A DNA stretch of 38,113 nucleotides, from the NCBI GenBank assembly GCA_046727175.1, contig JBKPCD010000241.1, forward strand, positions 1-38,113. The letters are read 5' to 3'. Within the stretch, counting starts at the first letter, position 1; each line of letters starts with the position of its first letter. Below, one piece after another: positions 15,822-24,197 of the stretch. The notes beneath the pieces were generated by a model. It did no database searches and was not told the DNA's origin. It saw nothing but the letters and a program-made list of their open reading frames with translations. Source of the stretch: JBKPCD01 sp046727175 (GTDB taxonomy: Bacteria > Acidobacteriota > Vicinamibacteria > Vicinamibacterales > 2-12-FULL-66-21). Position numbers and translations under genes: made by a program.

Positions 15822-16769
15822 CTACACGAACAGCGACGAGACCGACGTCTCCTCGTGAATGCTCCGAATCGCCTGACCCAAGAGCCGCGCGACCGACAAC
15901 TGCTTGATCTTCCTGCAGCACCGCACCCGCTCGCTGTTGAGGGGAATGGTGTTCGTGATGATCAATTGCTCGATCGGCGCCGATTCGAGCCGCTCGATCG
16001 CCGGCCCCGACAGCACGCCGTGCACCGCGCAGGCGAGCACGCGTTTGGCGCCGTTCTCTTTGAGCGCAATCGCGGCCTTCACGATCGTTCCCGCGGTGTC
16101 GATGATGTCGTCCTGGATGATGCACGTGCGGCCGCCAACATCGCCGACCACGTTCATGACCTCCGCCGTCCCGTCGTCGCTGCGCCGCTTGTCGATGATC
16201 GCCAGTTCGGCGTCGAGCCGCTTCGCGTACGCTCGCGCGCGTTCCGCGCCACCCGCGTCTGGCGAGACAATCGTCAGATCCGGATGCGCCAGCCGCGCGC
16301 AGTAGTCGATGATCACCGGCGCCGCGAACAAGTGATCGACCGGGATATCGAAGAACCCCTGAATCTGCGCCTTGTGCAAATCCATCGTCAAGACGCGATT
16401 CGTGCCGGCCGCGCCCAGCAGATTCGCGACGAGCTTGGCCGAGATCGGCACGCGCGGCTTGTCCTTCCGATCCTGGCGCGCGTACCCGTAGTACGGAATC
16501 ACCGCCGTGATGCGCGACGCCGACGAGCGCCGGAACGCGTCGATCATCACGCACAATTCGATCAGGTTCCGGTCGACGTCCGCGCAAGTCGGCTGGACGA
16601 CGAAGACGTCCGTGCCTCGGATGTTCTCGTCGATCTGGAACGAGACCTCGGTGTCCGGGAACCGCTGCAGACGCGCGTGGCCAAGCGGAACGCCGAGAAA
16701 CTCCCCGATTTCCTCGGCCAGCGCCTGATGCGCGCTGCCGGAGAACAGTTTCAGCTGACCACGACTCAT
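15822..16769 (-). CDS. prs: Ribose-phosphate pyrophosphokinase
   Basis: Prs makes PRPP from ribose 5-phosphate and ATP for nucleotide, His and Trp synthesis. The 315-residue product has the standard length. Visible motifs are FSGSAHQALAEEI at the start, RFPDTEVSFQIDENIRG, YYGYARQDRKDKPRVPIS, the SPDAGGAERAR segment and the PRPP loop DDIIDTAGTI. It lies directly downstream of tRNA-Gln and ispE, as in E. coli and Pseudomonas. PRPP also feeds purH at 26220-27761. Confidence 0.97.
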   Translation of the reverse strand: MSRGQLKLFSGSAHQALAEEIGEFLGVPLGHARLQRFPDTEVSFQIDENIRGTDVFVVQPTCADVDRNLIELCVMIDAFRRSSASRITAVIPYYGYARQDRKDKPRVPISAKLVANLLGAAGTNRVLTMDLHKAQIQGFFDIPVDHLFAAPVIIDYCARLAHPDLTIVSPDAGGAERARAYAKRLDAELAIIDKRRSDDGTAEVMNVVGDVGGRTCIIQDDIIDTAGTIVKAAIALKENGAKRVLACAVHGVLSGPAIERLESAPIEQLIITNTIPLNSERVRCCRKIKQLSVARLLGQAIRSIHEETSVSSLFV

Positions 16770-16772
16770 AGG

Positions 16773-16847
16773 TGGTTGGGGCGGAAGGATTCGAACCTTC
16801 GAATACGGGATCCAAAGTCCCGCGCCTTACCGCTTGGCCACGCCCCA
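16773..16847 (-). tRNA. tRNA-Gln (anticodon TTG)
   Basis: The minus strand folds as a 75-base cloverleaf. The acceptor TGGGGCG pairs with CGCCCCA, the anticodon loop is CTTTGGA (anticodon TTG) and the T loop is GTTCGAATC. Discriminator A and an encoded CCA tail (16773-16775) follow. The U-A first pair of the acceptor stem is typical of bacterial tRNA-Gln. Its place between ispE and prs is the same as in Pseudomonas. Confidence 0.96.
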
Positions 16848-16854
16848 TCGTGGC

Positions 16855-16872
16855 GTCCGGCTTCAGCCGGAC
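16855..16872. repeat. GTCCGGCTTCAGCCGGAC hairpin word
   Basis: This 18-base near-palindrome has an 8-bp perfect stem and a 2-base centre. It lies 8 bases upstream of the tRNA-Gln 5' end. Degenerate tandem copies of the same word, in the other orientation, occur at 34651-34780. Confidence 0.6.
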
Positions 16873-16996
16873 CCGCCGAACCCGGGGTCGTGGTTCCTAC
16901 TCGCCCGACTGCCACCCGGGCGCGGCCCCAGGCGCATCCGGAAGAGGATTAGTTTATACGGTCGCGCCGCATCTTTCAAATTCACCGCCGGGACCT

Positions 16997-17905
16997 TCAC
17001 GTCCGTCGTGCCGTCGCGCGACTTCGTCGTTCGTGCTCGGCGCGGCTCAACGTGCGCGTCAGCAGCACCTTGATGCCGCCGCGGGAGAGCGGCTTGACCG
17101 CGCGCGCGGCGGCCGTCGAGCTGCGAAACAGACCAAATACCGCCGAGCCGCTGCCCGTCATTGATGCGGCCAGCGCGCCAGCCTCGCGCAGCGCCGCCCT
17201 GAACGCGCCAATCTCGGGGTGACGACGAACGACCGGCGGCTCGAGGTCATTGATCATCTGAGCGGCGCGTGTCGGCCACGGCACGGGCAGGATCTGCAGC
17301 TCGCGGGGATCGCGAAGTCCGGCCGCGCGATCTTCCTCGTACCACGCATACGCTTCGGCCGTCGACACACCGTACGGCGGACGAACGATGACGACCCAAT
17401 GCGTGGGCAGATCGACGAGCGGATAGATTTCCTCGCCACGGCCAAGACCGAGCGCCGTGCCGCCCGAGAGGAAGAAGGGCACATCCGCGCCGATTCCCGC
17501 GGCAACTTCGCGGAGAAGCGAAAGCGGCGCGCCTCCCCACAGGCGAGCGAGCGTCGTCAAGGCCGCGGCCGCATCGGCGCTCCCGCCCCCGAGCCCCCCG
17601 GCTACGGGAATCGTTTTCTGGAGCACGACCTGCGTATCGTGCGGCTCGCCGGGACGGCCGATCGCCGCCCACAGCGCGTTGGCCGCCTGCCAGATCAGAT
17701 TCCGCTCGTCGAGCGGAATCCCGGGCGTGCGGCATCTCAACGTGAACGAGCCCCGATGCGACGAGCAGGTTACCGTGTCGTGGAGCTCGATGCTTTGGAA
17801 AACCGTACGGAGCTCGTGGTAGCCGTCCGGACGCGTCCCGAGCACACGGAGATCCAGATTGACCTTCGCGTGGGCGCGACCAACGACGACTGTTGACTTC
17901 CTCAC
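16997..17905 (-). CDS. ispE: 4-diphosphocytidyl-2-C-methyl-D-erythritol kinase
   Basis: IspE phosphorylates CDP-methylerythritol in the MEP pathway, the step between IspD and IspF (both at 5077-6240). The 302-residue protein is a GHMP kinase. It has AHAKVNLDLRVLGTRPDGYHEL near the N-terminus, the ATP loop PVAGGLGGGSADAAAAL, and the C-terminal ASMTGSGSAVFGLF. The GTG at 17905 is chosen because it overlaps the stop of the upstream lipoprotein gene as GTGA and puts about 10 residues before the conserved AKVN. Longer frames upstream run into the lipoprotein gene in another frame. Confidence 0.95.
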   Translation of the reverse strand: MRKSTVVVGRAHAKVNLDLRVLGTRPDGYHELRTVFQSIELHDTVTCSSHRGSFTLRCRTPGIPLDERNLIWQAANALWAAIGRPGEPHDTQVVLQKTIPVAGGLGGGSADAAAALTTLARLWGGAPLSLLREVAAGIGADVPFFLSGGTALGLGRGEEIYPLVDLPTHWVVIVRPPYGVSTAEAYAWYEEDRAAGLRDPRELQILPVPWPTRAAQMINDLEPPVVRRHPEIGAFRAALREAGALAASMTGSGSAVFGLFRSSTAAARAVKPLSRGGIKVLLTRTLSRAEHERRSRATARRT

Positions 17906-18747
17906 CGTCGCGCGGTTCCCGACCGACGCGTCTGCTCGTCCTGGCCGCTCGATCCGAGTGGGCCCGCTTCGCGCAGCTCCTCGAGCGTGATTGGCGCGGC
18001 ATCGCGCGGGACCTCGACCTGAAATACCTCCGCGCCCAACTCGGTGTTGATCTCGACCTGCGACAACGTGATCGCGAGCTCCGTTGCGGATCCGGACTTC
18101 CTCGTGCGAACCCGGACGGTCGAAGGACGGCCCGACGAAAAATTCTCGTACCGAATCTCCATCCCGTCGCGCCATGCAGCGACCACGCGCCAGGCGCCAT
18201 CCGCGCGATGCAGCCAGTTCGTCGACCCATCTGCGTCGACCGACGCCCAGTCGCCGGGATAGGTGCGACCGGTCGTCGCTGTCGTCGCGCCGAAGCCACA
18301 TCCGGCGATCGCCGACCGCAGCTGATCGGGGTTGAGCGCGACACCTGCGAGCGCATCGACGATCGCATCCGGCGGAGGGCCTTGCAGCACGCGGCCTGCC
18401 TTGTACAGGACAAGCGTTGCATCCCCGTTGTCCGCCACGAGCACGAACACAGGACGGCCGAACGGAGCGGGAGCTTCGAGACGCAAGCGAGCAGGCGCGG
18501 CGAAGCCGGCGAGGATGCGGCCGCGCAGCTTCGTTCGACCAGCGCGACCCGACAGGCGGAGCTCCGCGCTCAGCGTGCGCACACCGCGACATTGCTGGGT
18601 AGCCTCGGCGTAGGCTGTTGCGGCTTCAGGGAACGGCGTTCCGGAACCGGACGGGAGGGCGGGGACTGTGGGTGCGCAGGAAACCAGCGCGACCGCGAGC
18701 GAACCGCAAACGACAGGCGACACTCCTTGGAGCGTGCCCGAGCTCAC
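17902..18747 (-). CDS. LolB-like outer-membrane lipoprotein
   Basis: The 281-residue product has a lipoprotein signal peptide: a hydrophobic stretch ending LVSC, with the lipidated cysteine at residue 24. The following part (LSAELRLSGRAGRTKLRGRILAGF, then APARLRLEAPAPFG, later GDWASVD) resembles the half-barrel of LolB/LolA-type proteins that carry lipoproteins to the outer membrane. Sequence similarity alone is modest. The position between a TPR protein gene and ispE is that of lolB in Pseudomonas, which supports the call. The GTG at 18747 overlaps the stop of the TPR gene as GTGA and gives a clean signal peptide. The reading frame is open further upstream to 18840. Confidence 0.72.
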   Translation of the reverse strand: MSSGTLQGVSPVVCGSLAVALVSCAPTVPALPSGSGTPFPEAATAYAEATQQCRGVRTLSAELRLSGRAGRTKLRGRILAGFAAPARLRLEAPAPFGRPVFVLVADNGDATLVLYKAGRVLQGPPPDAIVDALAGVALNPDQLRSAIAGCGFGATTATTGRTYPGDWASVDADGSTNWLHRADGAWRVVAAWRDGMEIRYENFSSGRPSTVRVRTRKSGSATELAITLSQVEINTELGAEVFQVEVPRDAAPITLEELREAGPLGSSGQDEQTRRSGTARR

Positions 18748-20186
18748 CGCGGCTCCAGGCGGGACCGCGCGGCGCGGAGCTTCTGCTCGATCTTTGCCCG
18801 GTCGATGTCGCGACCGTCTCCGCCCAGCGCTCGTTCCCACGCGGAGGCCGCGTCGTCGTAGCGCTTCTGCTTGAATCTGAGATCGCCGAGGTGATCCTGC
18901 ACGACCGAGCTCTCGCGAAGCTTTGCGGCGGCTTCGGTCAGCGGCGGGTCGGCCAAATCGAGGTGGCCCAGCTGAAAGTACGCCCAGCCAAGCGAGTCGA
19001 GATACGAGGGATTCGAAGGTTCGATGCTCAACGCCCGCTTCACGAAATCGACGGCTTCCTCCAAGCGATCGCCGCGTTCTGCCAGCATGTAGCCGAGCGA
19101 GTTGAGCGCATTGGCATCGTTGGGTTCGCGCGCGATCAGATCGCGCAACGTGCGCTCGGCTCCCTTCACGTCTCCCTTTTCCTGCTGAATGACTGCAAGG
19201 ACGTGGAGACCGCGGACGTCCTGCGGATTCGACGCCAGCATTCTCTGCGCAGTTGCCTCGGCGGCCGCGAGATCTTTCGTCGCACGCTGCGCCTCGGCGA
19301 GCAGGTACAGAAGCGCCGGATCGGTTGATCCGTTCTGGACCCCGACGAGCTTCTGCAGAAGCTCGCGCGCCTCGTCAGGTTTGCCCCCGTTGATGAGCGC
19401 CGCCGCACGACGGCCTGTGAGCGCCGTTGCGCGCGGGTTCAGCGCCTGCGCGCGCGCATACGCGTCCGCCGCGTCCGCCCATCGCTGCTGGCGATCGTAA
19501 ATCTCAGCAAGCCGCAACTGTCCGCGAAAGAAGTTCGGGCTATCACGAAGGGCGCGCTCGAGAGTCCGGATTGCCTCCGCCGGGTTCCCTGCTCCTTCCT
19601 GCGCCGTTGCCAGCAGAAACGCCCCGTCCACATATCCGGGCTGGTCGTCGGCGACTCGCTGCAGGATCGGAACCGCCTTCGCAAATGCCCCGCTCTGCAC
19701 GTACAGACGACCGAGGGTAAACTCGAGCGAAACATCGAACGCGTTCTCGTGGCGCGCTTTTTCCAGAGCGGCGATCGCCCGACTGACGTACTGTGCGGGC
19801 TTGTCACCCGGTCGAAGCGCCTGTCCCTGGTCTGCAAGAGCGGCATAGATCGATCCGAGGATCCGGTTCGCCTCCTTGTTCTCGGGATCCAGCTTCAGCG
19901 CGCTTTCGGCTGCATCGAGCGCCTCAATCGCCCGGTCCTGACGCGCGTACAAACCCGCGAGCTCGGCGCGCAGCTCTGCCGAATCAGGCGCGAGCGCAAT
20001 CGCCTGTTTCTGTGCGGTGATTGCTTCCTCGACTTGTCCTTTTCCCTCGAGGTAACGTCCGAGCAGGAAATAGTACGAAGGATCCTGGGTCGCCGTGGGC
20101 GCCGGCGGGTTCTTCGACTGCTGAGCGATGACCGGCGAGGCCAGCCCAGCGGCCACCAGAAGCATCACGAGAAGCTGCATCTGCAT
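18744..20186 (-). CDS. Exported tetratricopeptide-repeat protein
   Basis: The 480-residue protein starts with a signal peptide (QLLVMLLVAAGLASPVIAQ) and consists otherwise of TPR units, at least ten, with W/L/G/Y/A/F/A/P spacing such as YYFLLGRYLEGKGQVEEAI and ALNSLGYMLAERGDRLEEAV. TPR proteins are scaffolds for protein contacts; here the partner is unknown. It heads the minus-strand block and is translationally coupled to the LolB-like gene. A TPR gene is also next to lolB in Pseudomonas, so a role in outer-membrane lipoprotein or envelope assembly is a reasonable inference. Confidence 0.88.
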   Translation of the reverse strand: MQMQLLVMLLVAAGLASPVIAQQSKNPPAPTATQDPSYYFLLGRYLEGKGQVEEAITAQKQAIALAPDSAELRAELAGLYARQDRAIEALDAAESALKLDPENKEANRILGSIYAALADQGQALRPGDKPAQYVSRAIAALEKARHENAFDVSLEFTLGRLYVQSGAFAKAVPILQRVADDQPGYVDGAFLLATAQEGAGNPAEAIRTLERALRDSPNFFRGQLRLAEIYDRQQRWADAADAYARAQALNPRATALTGRRAAALINGGKPDEARELLQKLVGVQNGSTDPALLYLLAEAQRATKDLAAAEATAQRMLASNPQDVRGLHVLAVIQQEKGDVKGAERTLRDLIAREPNDANALNSLGYMLAERGDRLEEAVDFVKRALSIEPSNPSYLDSLGWAYFQLGHLDLADPPLTEAAAKLRESSVVQDHLGDLRFKQKRYDDAASAWERALGGDGRDIDRAKIEQKLRAARSRLEPR

Positions 20187-20251
20187 GAATATAATGACCT
20201 CAGCGCGCCGTAAGACGCAAACCCGTCTGATATAGTGCGCGTGAACAAAGC

Positions 20252-20398
20252 AATTGAGAATCGTGAATGGTGAATTGAGTGGCTCCTGGCCCCCGACGCG
20301 CCGCTCGGGAGATTTCAGCGTCTGCTTCGTGTCGAAGTCGTCCGTGGCGCGGAACCGGCTGCCAGGCGTCCTAGTTCACCATTCGCAATTCACAATTT
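20252..20398. repeat. Inverted repeat with aattgtgaatggtgaa-word arms
   Basis: The left arm (20252-20279, aatcgtgaatggtgaattga) is nearly complementary to the right arm (20372-20398, tagttcaccattcgcaattc). A core of about 92 bases without repeats lies between them. The element sits between the divergent TPR and Trm112-like genes. Confidence 0.6.
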
Positions 20399-20410
20399 GG
20401 AGCATTCACG

Positions 20411-20581
20411 ATGCCGGTTGATCCCGAATTGCTGGAGATACTCGCCTGTCCGAACTGCAAGACAAAAGTCGACCTCGTGAAGAACGGGACTGCGCTCAAA
20501 TGCGCTCAATGCAAACGGGTGTATCCCATCAAGGACGACATCCCGGTCATGCTGCTCGACGAGGCCACGATCGAACAGTGA
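20411..20581 (+). CDS. Trm112/UPF0434 (YcaR-like) small zinc protein
   Basis: This 56-residue protein starts MPVDPELLEILACPNCKTKV, has a second cysteine pair in ALKCAQCKRVYPI, and ends in DIPVMLLDEATIEQ. The two CxxC pairs and the CP.CK..L....L.C..C...YPI.DDIPVML pattern define the Trm112-like family. The eukaryotic members activate methyltransferases. The bacterial ones, such as YcaR, are found next to lipid A/KDO genes and their role is unclear. Here it starts the plus-strand envelope glycan cluster, 56 bases before a family-9 glycosyltransferase. Confidence 0.9.
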   Translation: MPVDPELLEILACPNCKTKVDLVKNGTALKCAQCKRVYPIKDDIPVMLLDEATIEQ

Positions 20582-20586
20582 TGCCC

Positions 20587-20632
20587 TGCCCCGAGCGGCG
20601 TCGAGGGGCTGCCCCGAGCTCAGTCGAGGGGC
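20587..20632 (+). repeat. Two tandem 23-base repeats (TGCCCCGAGC...TCGAGGGGC)
   Basis: Copies at 20587-20609 and 20610-20632 differ at three or four central bases. Each has complementary ends (GCCCC and GGGGC) and could form a hairpin. They fill the 56-base gap between the Trm112-like gene and the glycosyltransferase, next to its GTG start at 20637. Confidence 0.7.
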
Positions 20633-20636
20633 CTGA

Positions 20637-21713
20637 GTGAAGATTCTCCTGATCCGGCTGCGGCTCATCGGCGACGTGGTCTTCACGACGCCGCTCCTGA
20701 GAGCGCTCGACCGAGCGTTCCCCAATGCACATCTCGCTTACCTCGTCGAGCGCGAAGCGGCGGCCGTCGTCGCGCGCAACCCTCACATTGACGAATTGAT
20801 CGTCGTCACGCGAAGCCGCGGCTGGCGCCGCATCGCTGACGATGTCCGGCTTGCGCGCAGACTGCGTGCTGCGCGGTTCGACATCGTACTCGACCTCCAC
20901 GGCGGGCCACGCAGCTCCTGGCTCGCCCGTGCCACCGGCGCGCCGCAACGCGTCGGTTACGATGTCGAGGGGCGGAGCTGGCTGTACACGCGGACGGTTT
21001 ATCGGCCGCCGGGCCTTCATCCGCGGCACTCCGTCGCGAACCAGTGGGATCTGCTCGACGCGATTGATGGCTGGCCCGAAGTGGAGCCGGATCCGTCACG
21101 CGATCCCGTCGAGATGCCGGTCGACCCCTTCGTCGCGCGGCGGATCTCACAACGGCTGCGCGATGCGGGCGTCGAGCCGCATCACGCCCTGATACTGGTG
21201 CACGTCAGCGCAGGTAATCCGTTCCGGCGATGGCCTGAGCCGGCGTTCGTGCGACTGATCGCTGCTCTTGCCGTAGCGGACCCGTTGCGCCGCATTCTCT
21301 TGAGCTCGGGTCCATCCGATCGGGCGGCCGCCATGCGGATCGCAAGTGCCGCGCGCGCCGAGCTCGGTTCGGATCGCGCCGATCGTATCGTGGAATTCGG
21401 GGAGTTCGATCTGGCCGAGCTGCGCGCGCTGGTCGAGCGCAGCAGTCTGTTCGTGGGCGGCGACACGGGACCGCTCCACATCGCGGCGACTTCGAGGACG
21501 CCGATCGTCGCCATTTTTGGTCCCACGCTGGCGGCGCGCTCCGCACCGTGGCGCGATCCGCGTCTGCCGAGCGAGTCCGTGGCGGTCGAGGGTCTGGCGT
21601 GCCGACCCTGCGATCAGCGCGTCTGTCTACCTGGTGATTTCCGATGCCTGACGACACTGTCCGCCGAGAAGGTGATTACGGCGGCAGAACGAGCATTGAG
21701 GCGAAGCGCGTGA
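20637..21713 (+). CDS. Family-9 glycosyltransferase (heptosyltransferase-like)
   Basis: The 358-residue cytoplasmic or membrane-peripheral enzyme belongs to the GT9 (WaaC/WaaF) family, which adds heptose to the LPS inner core. It starts KILLIRLRLIGDVVFTTPLLRAL, the conserved N-terminal motif. It has DLHGGPRSSWLAR, the nucleotide-sugar segment FVGGDTGPLHIAA and a C-terminal cysteine-rich stretch (CRPCDQRVC, then FRCL) typical of the family. A heptose kinase gene lies downstream, consistent with ADP-heptose as donor; the exact acceptor cannot be deduced. The GTG start at 20637 begins directly at the conserved motif. Confidence 0.9.
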   Translation: MKILLIRLRLIGDVVFTTPLLRALDRAFPNAHLAYLVEREAAAVVARNPHIDELIVVTRSRGWRRIADDVRLARRLRAARFDIVLDLHGGPRSSWLARATGAPQRVGYDVEGRSWLYTRTVYRPPGLHPRHSVANQWDLLDAIDGWPEVEPDPSRDPVEMPVDPFVARRISQRLRDAGVEPHHALILVHVSAGNPFRRWPEPAFVRLIAALAVADPLRRILLSSGPSDRAAAMRIASAARAELGSDRADRIVEFGEFDLAELRALVERSSLFVGGDTGPLHIAATSRTPIVAIFGPTLAARSAPWRDPRLPSESVAVEGLACRPCDQRVCLPGDFRCLTTLSAEKVITAAERALRRSA

Positions 21714-22915
21714 CGACGATGGTGGAGCCTGCTGACGTCCGTGCCATCGGGCTCGAGCGCGCAGCGTACGTCTCGCTGCTCGGGTTCGCGGCGGCGCCGC
21801 AGATCTCGATTGCCGCGTCGGGAATCCTTCTCGGTCTCACTGCACTCCTCTGGCTCGCGCTCGTCATTCATCGCCGCGAGCGGATCGAAGTGCCGCCGAT
21901 GTTCTGGCCGCTCCTGGCCTACGCGGGGGTCACGCTCGTGTCGTCGGCGTTCTCGATCCGCCCCGAGGTCAGTTTTCTGAAGGCGAAACAGCTCCTGTTG
22001 TTCGCAATTGTCCCCATCGTTTACCGCCTGGCGCGCGGTCGCCGGACGCTGACCGCCGTCGACGTGATCATCACGGTCGGGGCGCTGAACGCGGTATACG
22101 GGATTCTTCAGTACGCGATCCTGAACTACGACAATCTTGGCCGCAGGGTGCAGGGCAGCCTGGGTCATTACATGACGTATTCCGGCGTGATCATGCTCGT
22201 CGCGTGCATCGCAGCCGCTCGCCTGATGTTCCGCCAGCAGGATCGGATGTGGGCCGCGCTGATCATGCCGGCCATCGTCGTGGCGCTCGCGCTGACGTTC
22301 AGCCGAAACGCGTGGGTGGGCGCGTGTGCCGGGATCGGTCTGCTCTTCATCCTGCGCGACTTCCGGCTGCTCGCAATTCTGCCGGTCGCGGCCGCGCTCT
22401 TCATTGGGTTTGCGCCGCGGCAAATCAGCGACCGACTGTATTCCACCTTCAGCCTGACCGACCCGACGAATCGCGATCGCCTGGCGATGGTGCGCTCGGG
22501 GTTGCACATCATCAGGGACTTCCCGCTCACTGGGGTCGGGCCCGATATGATCATCCAGGTCTATCCGCACTATCGCGATCCGAGCGCAACGAAACAGCTC
22601 AATCCGCACCTGCACAACGTTCCTCTTCAGATCGCCGCCGAGCGTGGCCTGCCCGCCCTTGGCATCTGGATCTGGTTCGTCGTCACTCTCGTTCGCGATT
22701 TCGCTCGAAAGCTTCGATCGTCGCCGCTGCCCTCGCTGCCGACCGCTGCGCTCGCTGGAGTCGTGGCGATGCTCGGCGCCGGAATGTTCGAGCATAACTT
22801 CGGCGACTCCGAGTTCCTGATGCTGTTCCTCGTCCTCGTTACGCTGCCGTACGCCGCGGACCGCGTCCCCGCGGCGACCGCTCCGGCGTTCGGGCAACAC
22901 ACGCGTGCTGCCTAG
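21710..22915 (+). CDS. O-antigen ligase-like polytopic membrane protein
   Basis: The 401-residue protein has about ten to twelve hydrophobic segments. It carries the Wzy_C-type signature LTFSRNAWVGACAGIG, a large periplasmic loop with VGPDMIIQVYPHYRDP and the PHLHNVPLQIAAERGLPAL motif. This fits the WaaL/Wzy family that attaches or polymerises O-antigen on the periplasmic side. The GTG at 21710 overlaps the preceding stop as GTGA. An ATG three codons later (21719) is an alternative, and the frame is open to 21644. It is followed by 165 bases (22916-23080) in which I see no gene. Confidence 0.88.
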   Translation: MTTMVEPADVRAIGLERAAYVSLLGFAAAPQISIAASGILLGLTALLWLALVIHRRERIEVPPMFWPLLAYAGVTLVSSAFSIRPEVSFLKAKQLLLFAIVPIVYRLARGRRTLTAVDVIITVGALNAVYGILQYAILNYDNLGRRVQGSLGHYMTYSGVIMLVACIAAARLMFRQQDRMWAALIMPAIVVALALTFSRNAWVGACAGIGLLFILRDFRLLAILPVAAALFIGFAPRQISDRLYSTFSLTDPTNRDRLAMVRSGLHIIRDFPLTGVGPDMIIQVYPHYRDPSATKQLNPHLHNVPLQIAAERGLPALGIWIWFVVTLVRDFARKLRSSPLPSLPTAALAGVVAMLGAGMFEHNFGDSEFLMLFLVLVTLPYAADRVPAATAPAFGQHTRAA

Positions 22916-23080
22916 TCCTATCTTTGTCAGATCCCATCTTCGTATCCGCGTGGCCTTCGTGGGATGCCCTTGGGCCGTTTCTTCAGCCATGCGACACAGT
23001 GGCCAGGCGCTTGAATCAGATTCTCGGTTGTCACGATTCGCATCCATGACTGCCGACACGAATCAGCGCTGATTATTGAG

Positions 23081-24043
23081 ATGGCGGCACCCGATCAGCT
23101 GCTCGATCGCCTGTCAGGCCGCTCTGTGCTGATCGTCGGCGACGTAATGCTGGATCACTTCGTCTTCGGCCAGGTTCATCGCATCTCGCCTGAAGCGCCA
23201 GTGCCCGTCGTGCAATTCGCGCGGGAAGAGTATCGGCTCGGAGGTGCCGCGAACGTGGCATCGAACGTCGCCGCGCTCGGCGGTCACGTGCATGCGGTTG
23301 GCGTCGTCGGGAACGATCCGGATGGCGAACGGCTGGTAACCGAACTCTCCCGCCTCGCGATCGACACCTCCGGAATCGTTCCGGATCCGTCACGCTGCAC
23401 CACGCGGAAGCTCCGCATCGTCACCACGAGAAACCAGCAGGTGGCGAGGATCGACTACGAGGGCGATGCAGAGGTCTTCGGGACCGTCGAAGAGGCCATC
23501 GTTGCGAACATCGATCGCGCAGCGTCATCCGCGGAGGTCGTGCTGATTTCCGACTACCTGAAGGGTGTCATCTCGATCCGCGTGGCGCGCGCCTGCATCG
23601 AAACAGCGAAGCGGCGACGTGTGCCGGTGCTCGTCGACCCCAAGGTCCCGCACATCAGCTACTACGAGGGCGCAACGCTCGTCACGCCCAATCATCACGA
23701 GGCAGAGGCGGTAACGCTCAAGCGGATCCGATCAGATCACGACGCGCGCGCCGTCGCCGAGCGGTTTCGCGCGCGCGCGCGCTGCGAGCACGTGCTCATC
23801 ACCCGCGGCGAGCATGGGATGACGCTGCTCGGACCGGATGGCGCCGCGGACCTGCCTGCGGAGGCGCGCGAAGTCGCCGACGTCACCGGCGCCGGGGATA
23901 CGGTCATCGGCGCGCTCGCGCTCGCCCTGGCCGCCGGCGCGTCGCTGGTGCAGGCCGCGCAGCTCGCCAATCGCGCCGCCGGCATCGTGGTTGGCAAGTT
24001 CGGGCCAGCCGCGGTTACCGTCGATGAACTCAGACAACGGTGA
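23081..24043 (+). CDS. rfaE1: D-glycero-beta-D-manno-heptose-7-phosphate kinase
   Basis: This PfkB-family kinase makes heptose 1,7-bisphosphate on the path to ADP-heptose for the LPS core. The 320-residue product corresponds to the N-terminal half of E. coli HldE. Visible motifs are VLIVGDVMLDHFVFG, RISPEAPVPVV, RLGGAANVASNVAALGG, and near the C-terminus DVTGAGDTVIGAL with the catalytic aspartate. The nucleotidyltransferase half (RfaE2) is not fused here and must be elsewhere. The gene fits with the GT9 enzyme just upstream. Confidence 0.93.
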   Translation: MAAPDQLLDRLSGRSVLIVGDVMLDHFVFGQVHRISPEAPVPVVQFAREEYRLGGAANVASNVAALGGHVHAVGVVGNDPDGERLVTELSRLAIDTSGIVPDPSRCTTRKLRIVTTRNQQVARIDYEGDAEVFGTVEEAIVANIDRAASSAEVVLISDYLKGVISIRVARACIETAKRRRVPVLVDPKVPHISYYEGATLVTPNHHEAEAVTLKRIRSDHDARAVAERFRARARCEHVLITRGEHGMTLLGPDGAADLPAEAREVADVTGAGDTVIGALALALAAGASLVQAAQLANRAAGIVVGKFGPAAVTVDELRQR

Positions 24044-24064
24044 CACGTCAATGGCGAACAGGAT

Positions 24065-24170
24065 GCTGAAAAACGCATCCTGAATGGGAAATGGAAGATG
24101 GGAAATGGGAAAACCTATACATTTTGCCATCTCCCATTTGCCATTCTCCATCAGGCGGTCTTTTTTCAGC
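24065..24170. terminator. Long imperfect hairpin after rfaE1
   Basis: GCTGAAAAA (24065-24073) pairs with TTTTTCAGC (24162-24170). Inside, a gaatgggaaatgg-word arm (24082-24109) pairs with a ccatctcccatttgcc-word arm (24126-24150). It begins 22 bases after the rfaE1 stop codon. Its T-run (24161-24166) lies within the stem and not after it, so it is an atypical terminator or a repeat element. Confidence 0.5.
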
Positions 24171-24197
24171 GGCCTGCTAATCTAATCACTCATTACT

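Noticed and set aside
16997..18592. 531-residue extension of the ispE frame
   Set aside because: The upstream half is out of frame with the lipoprotein gene and has no similarity to GHMP kinases; the GTGA overlap gives the true start.
21614..23059. 481-residue minus-strand frame opposite the O-antigen ligase-like gene
   Set aside because: It is highly charged with no domain and is mirrored by a clear polytopic membrane protein on the plus strand.
22916..23080. Small open frame before rfaE1
   Set aside because: There is no ribosome-binding site, no family likeness, and the words gaatcag/ctgatt suggest repeat-like spacer sequence.
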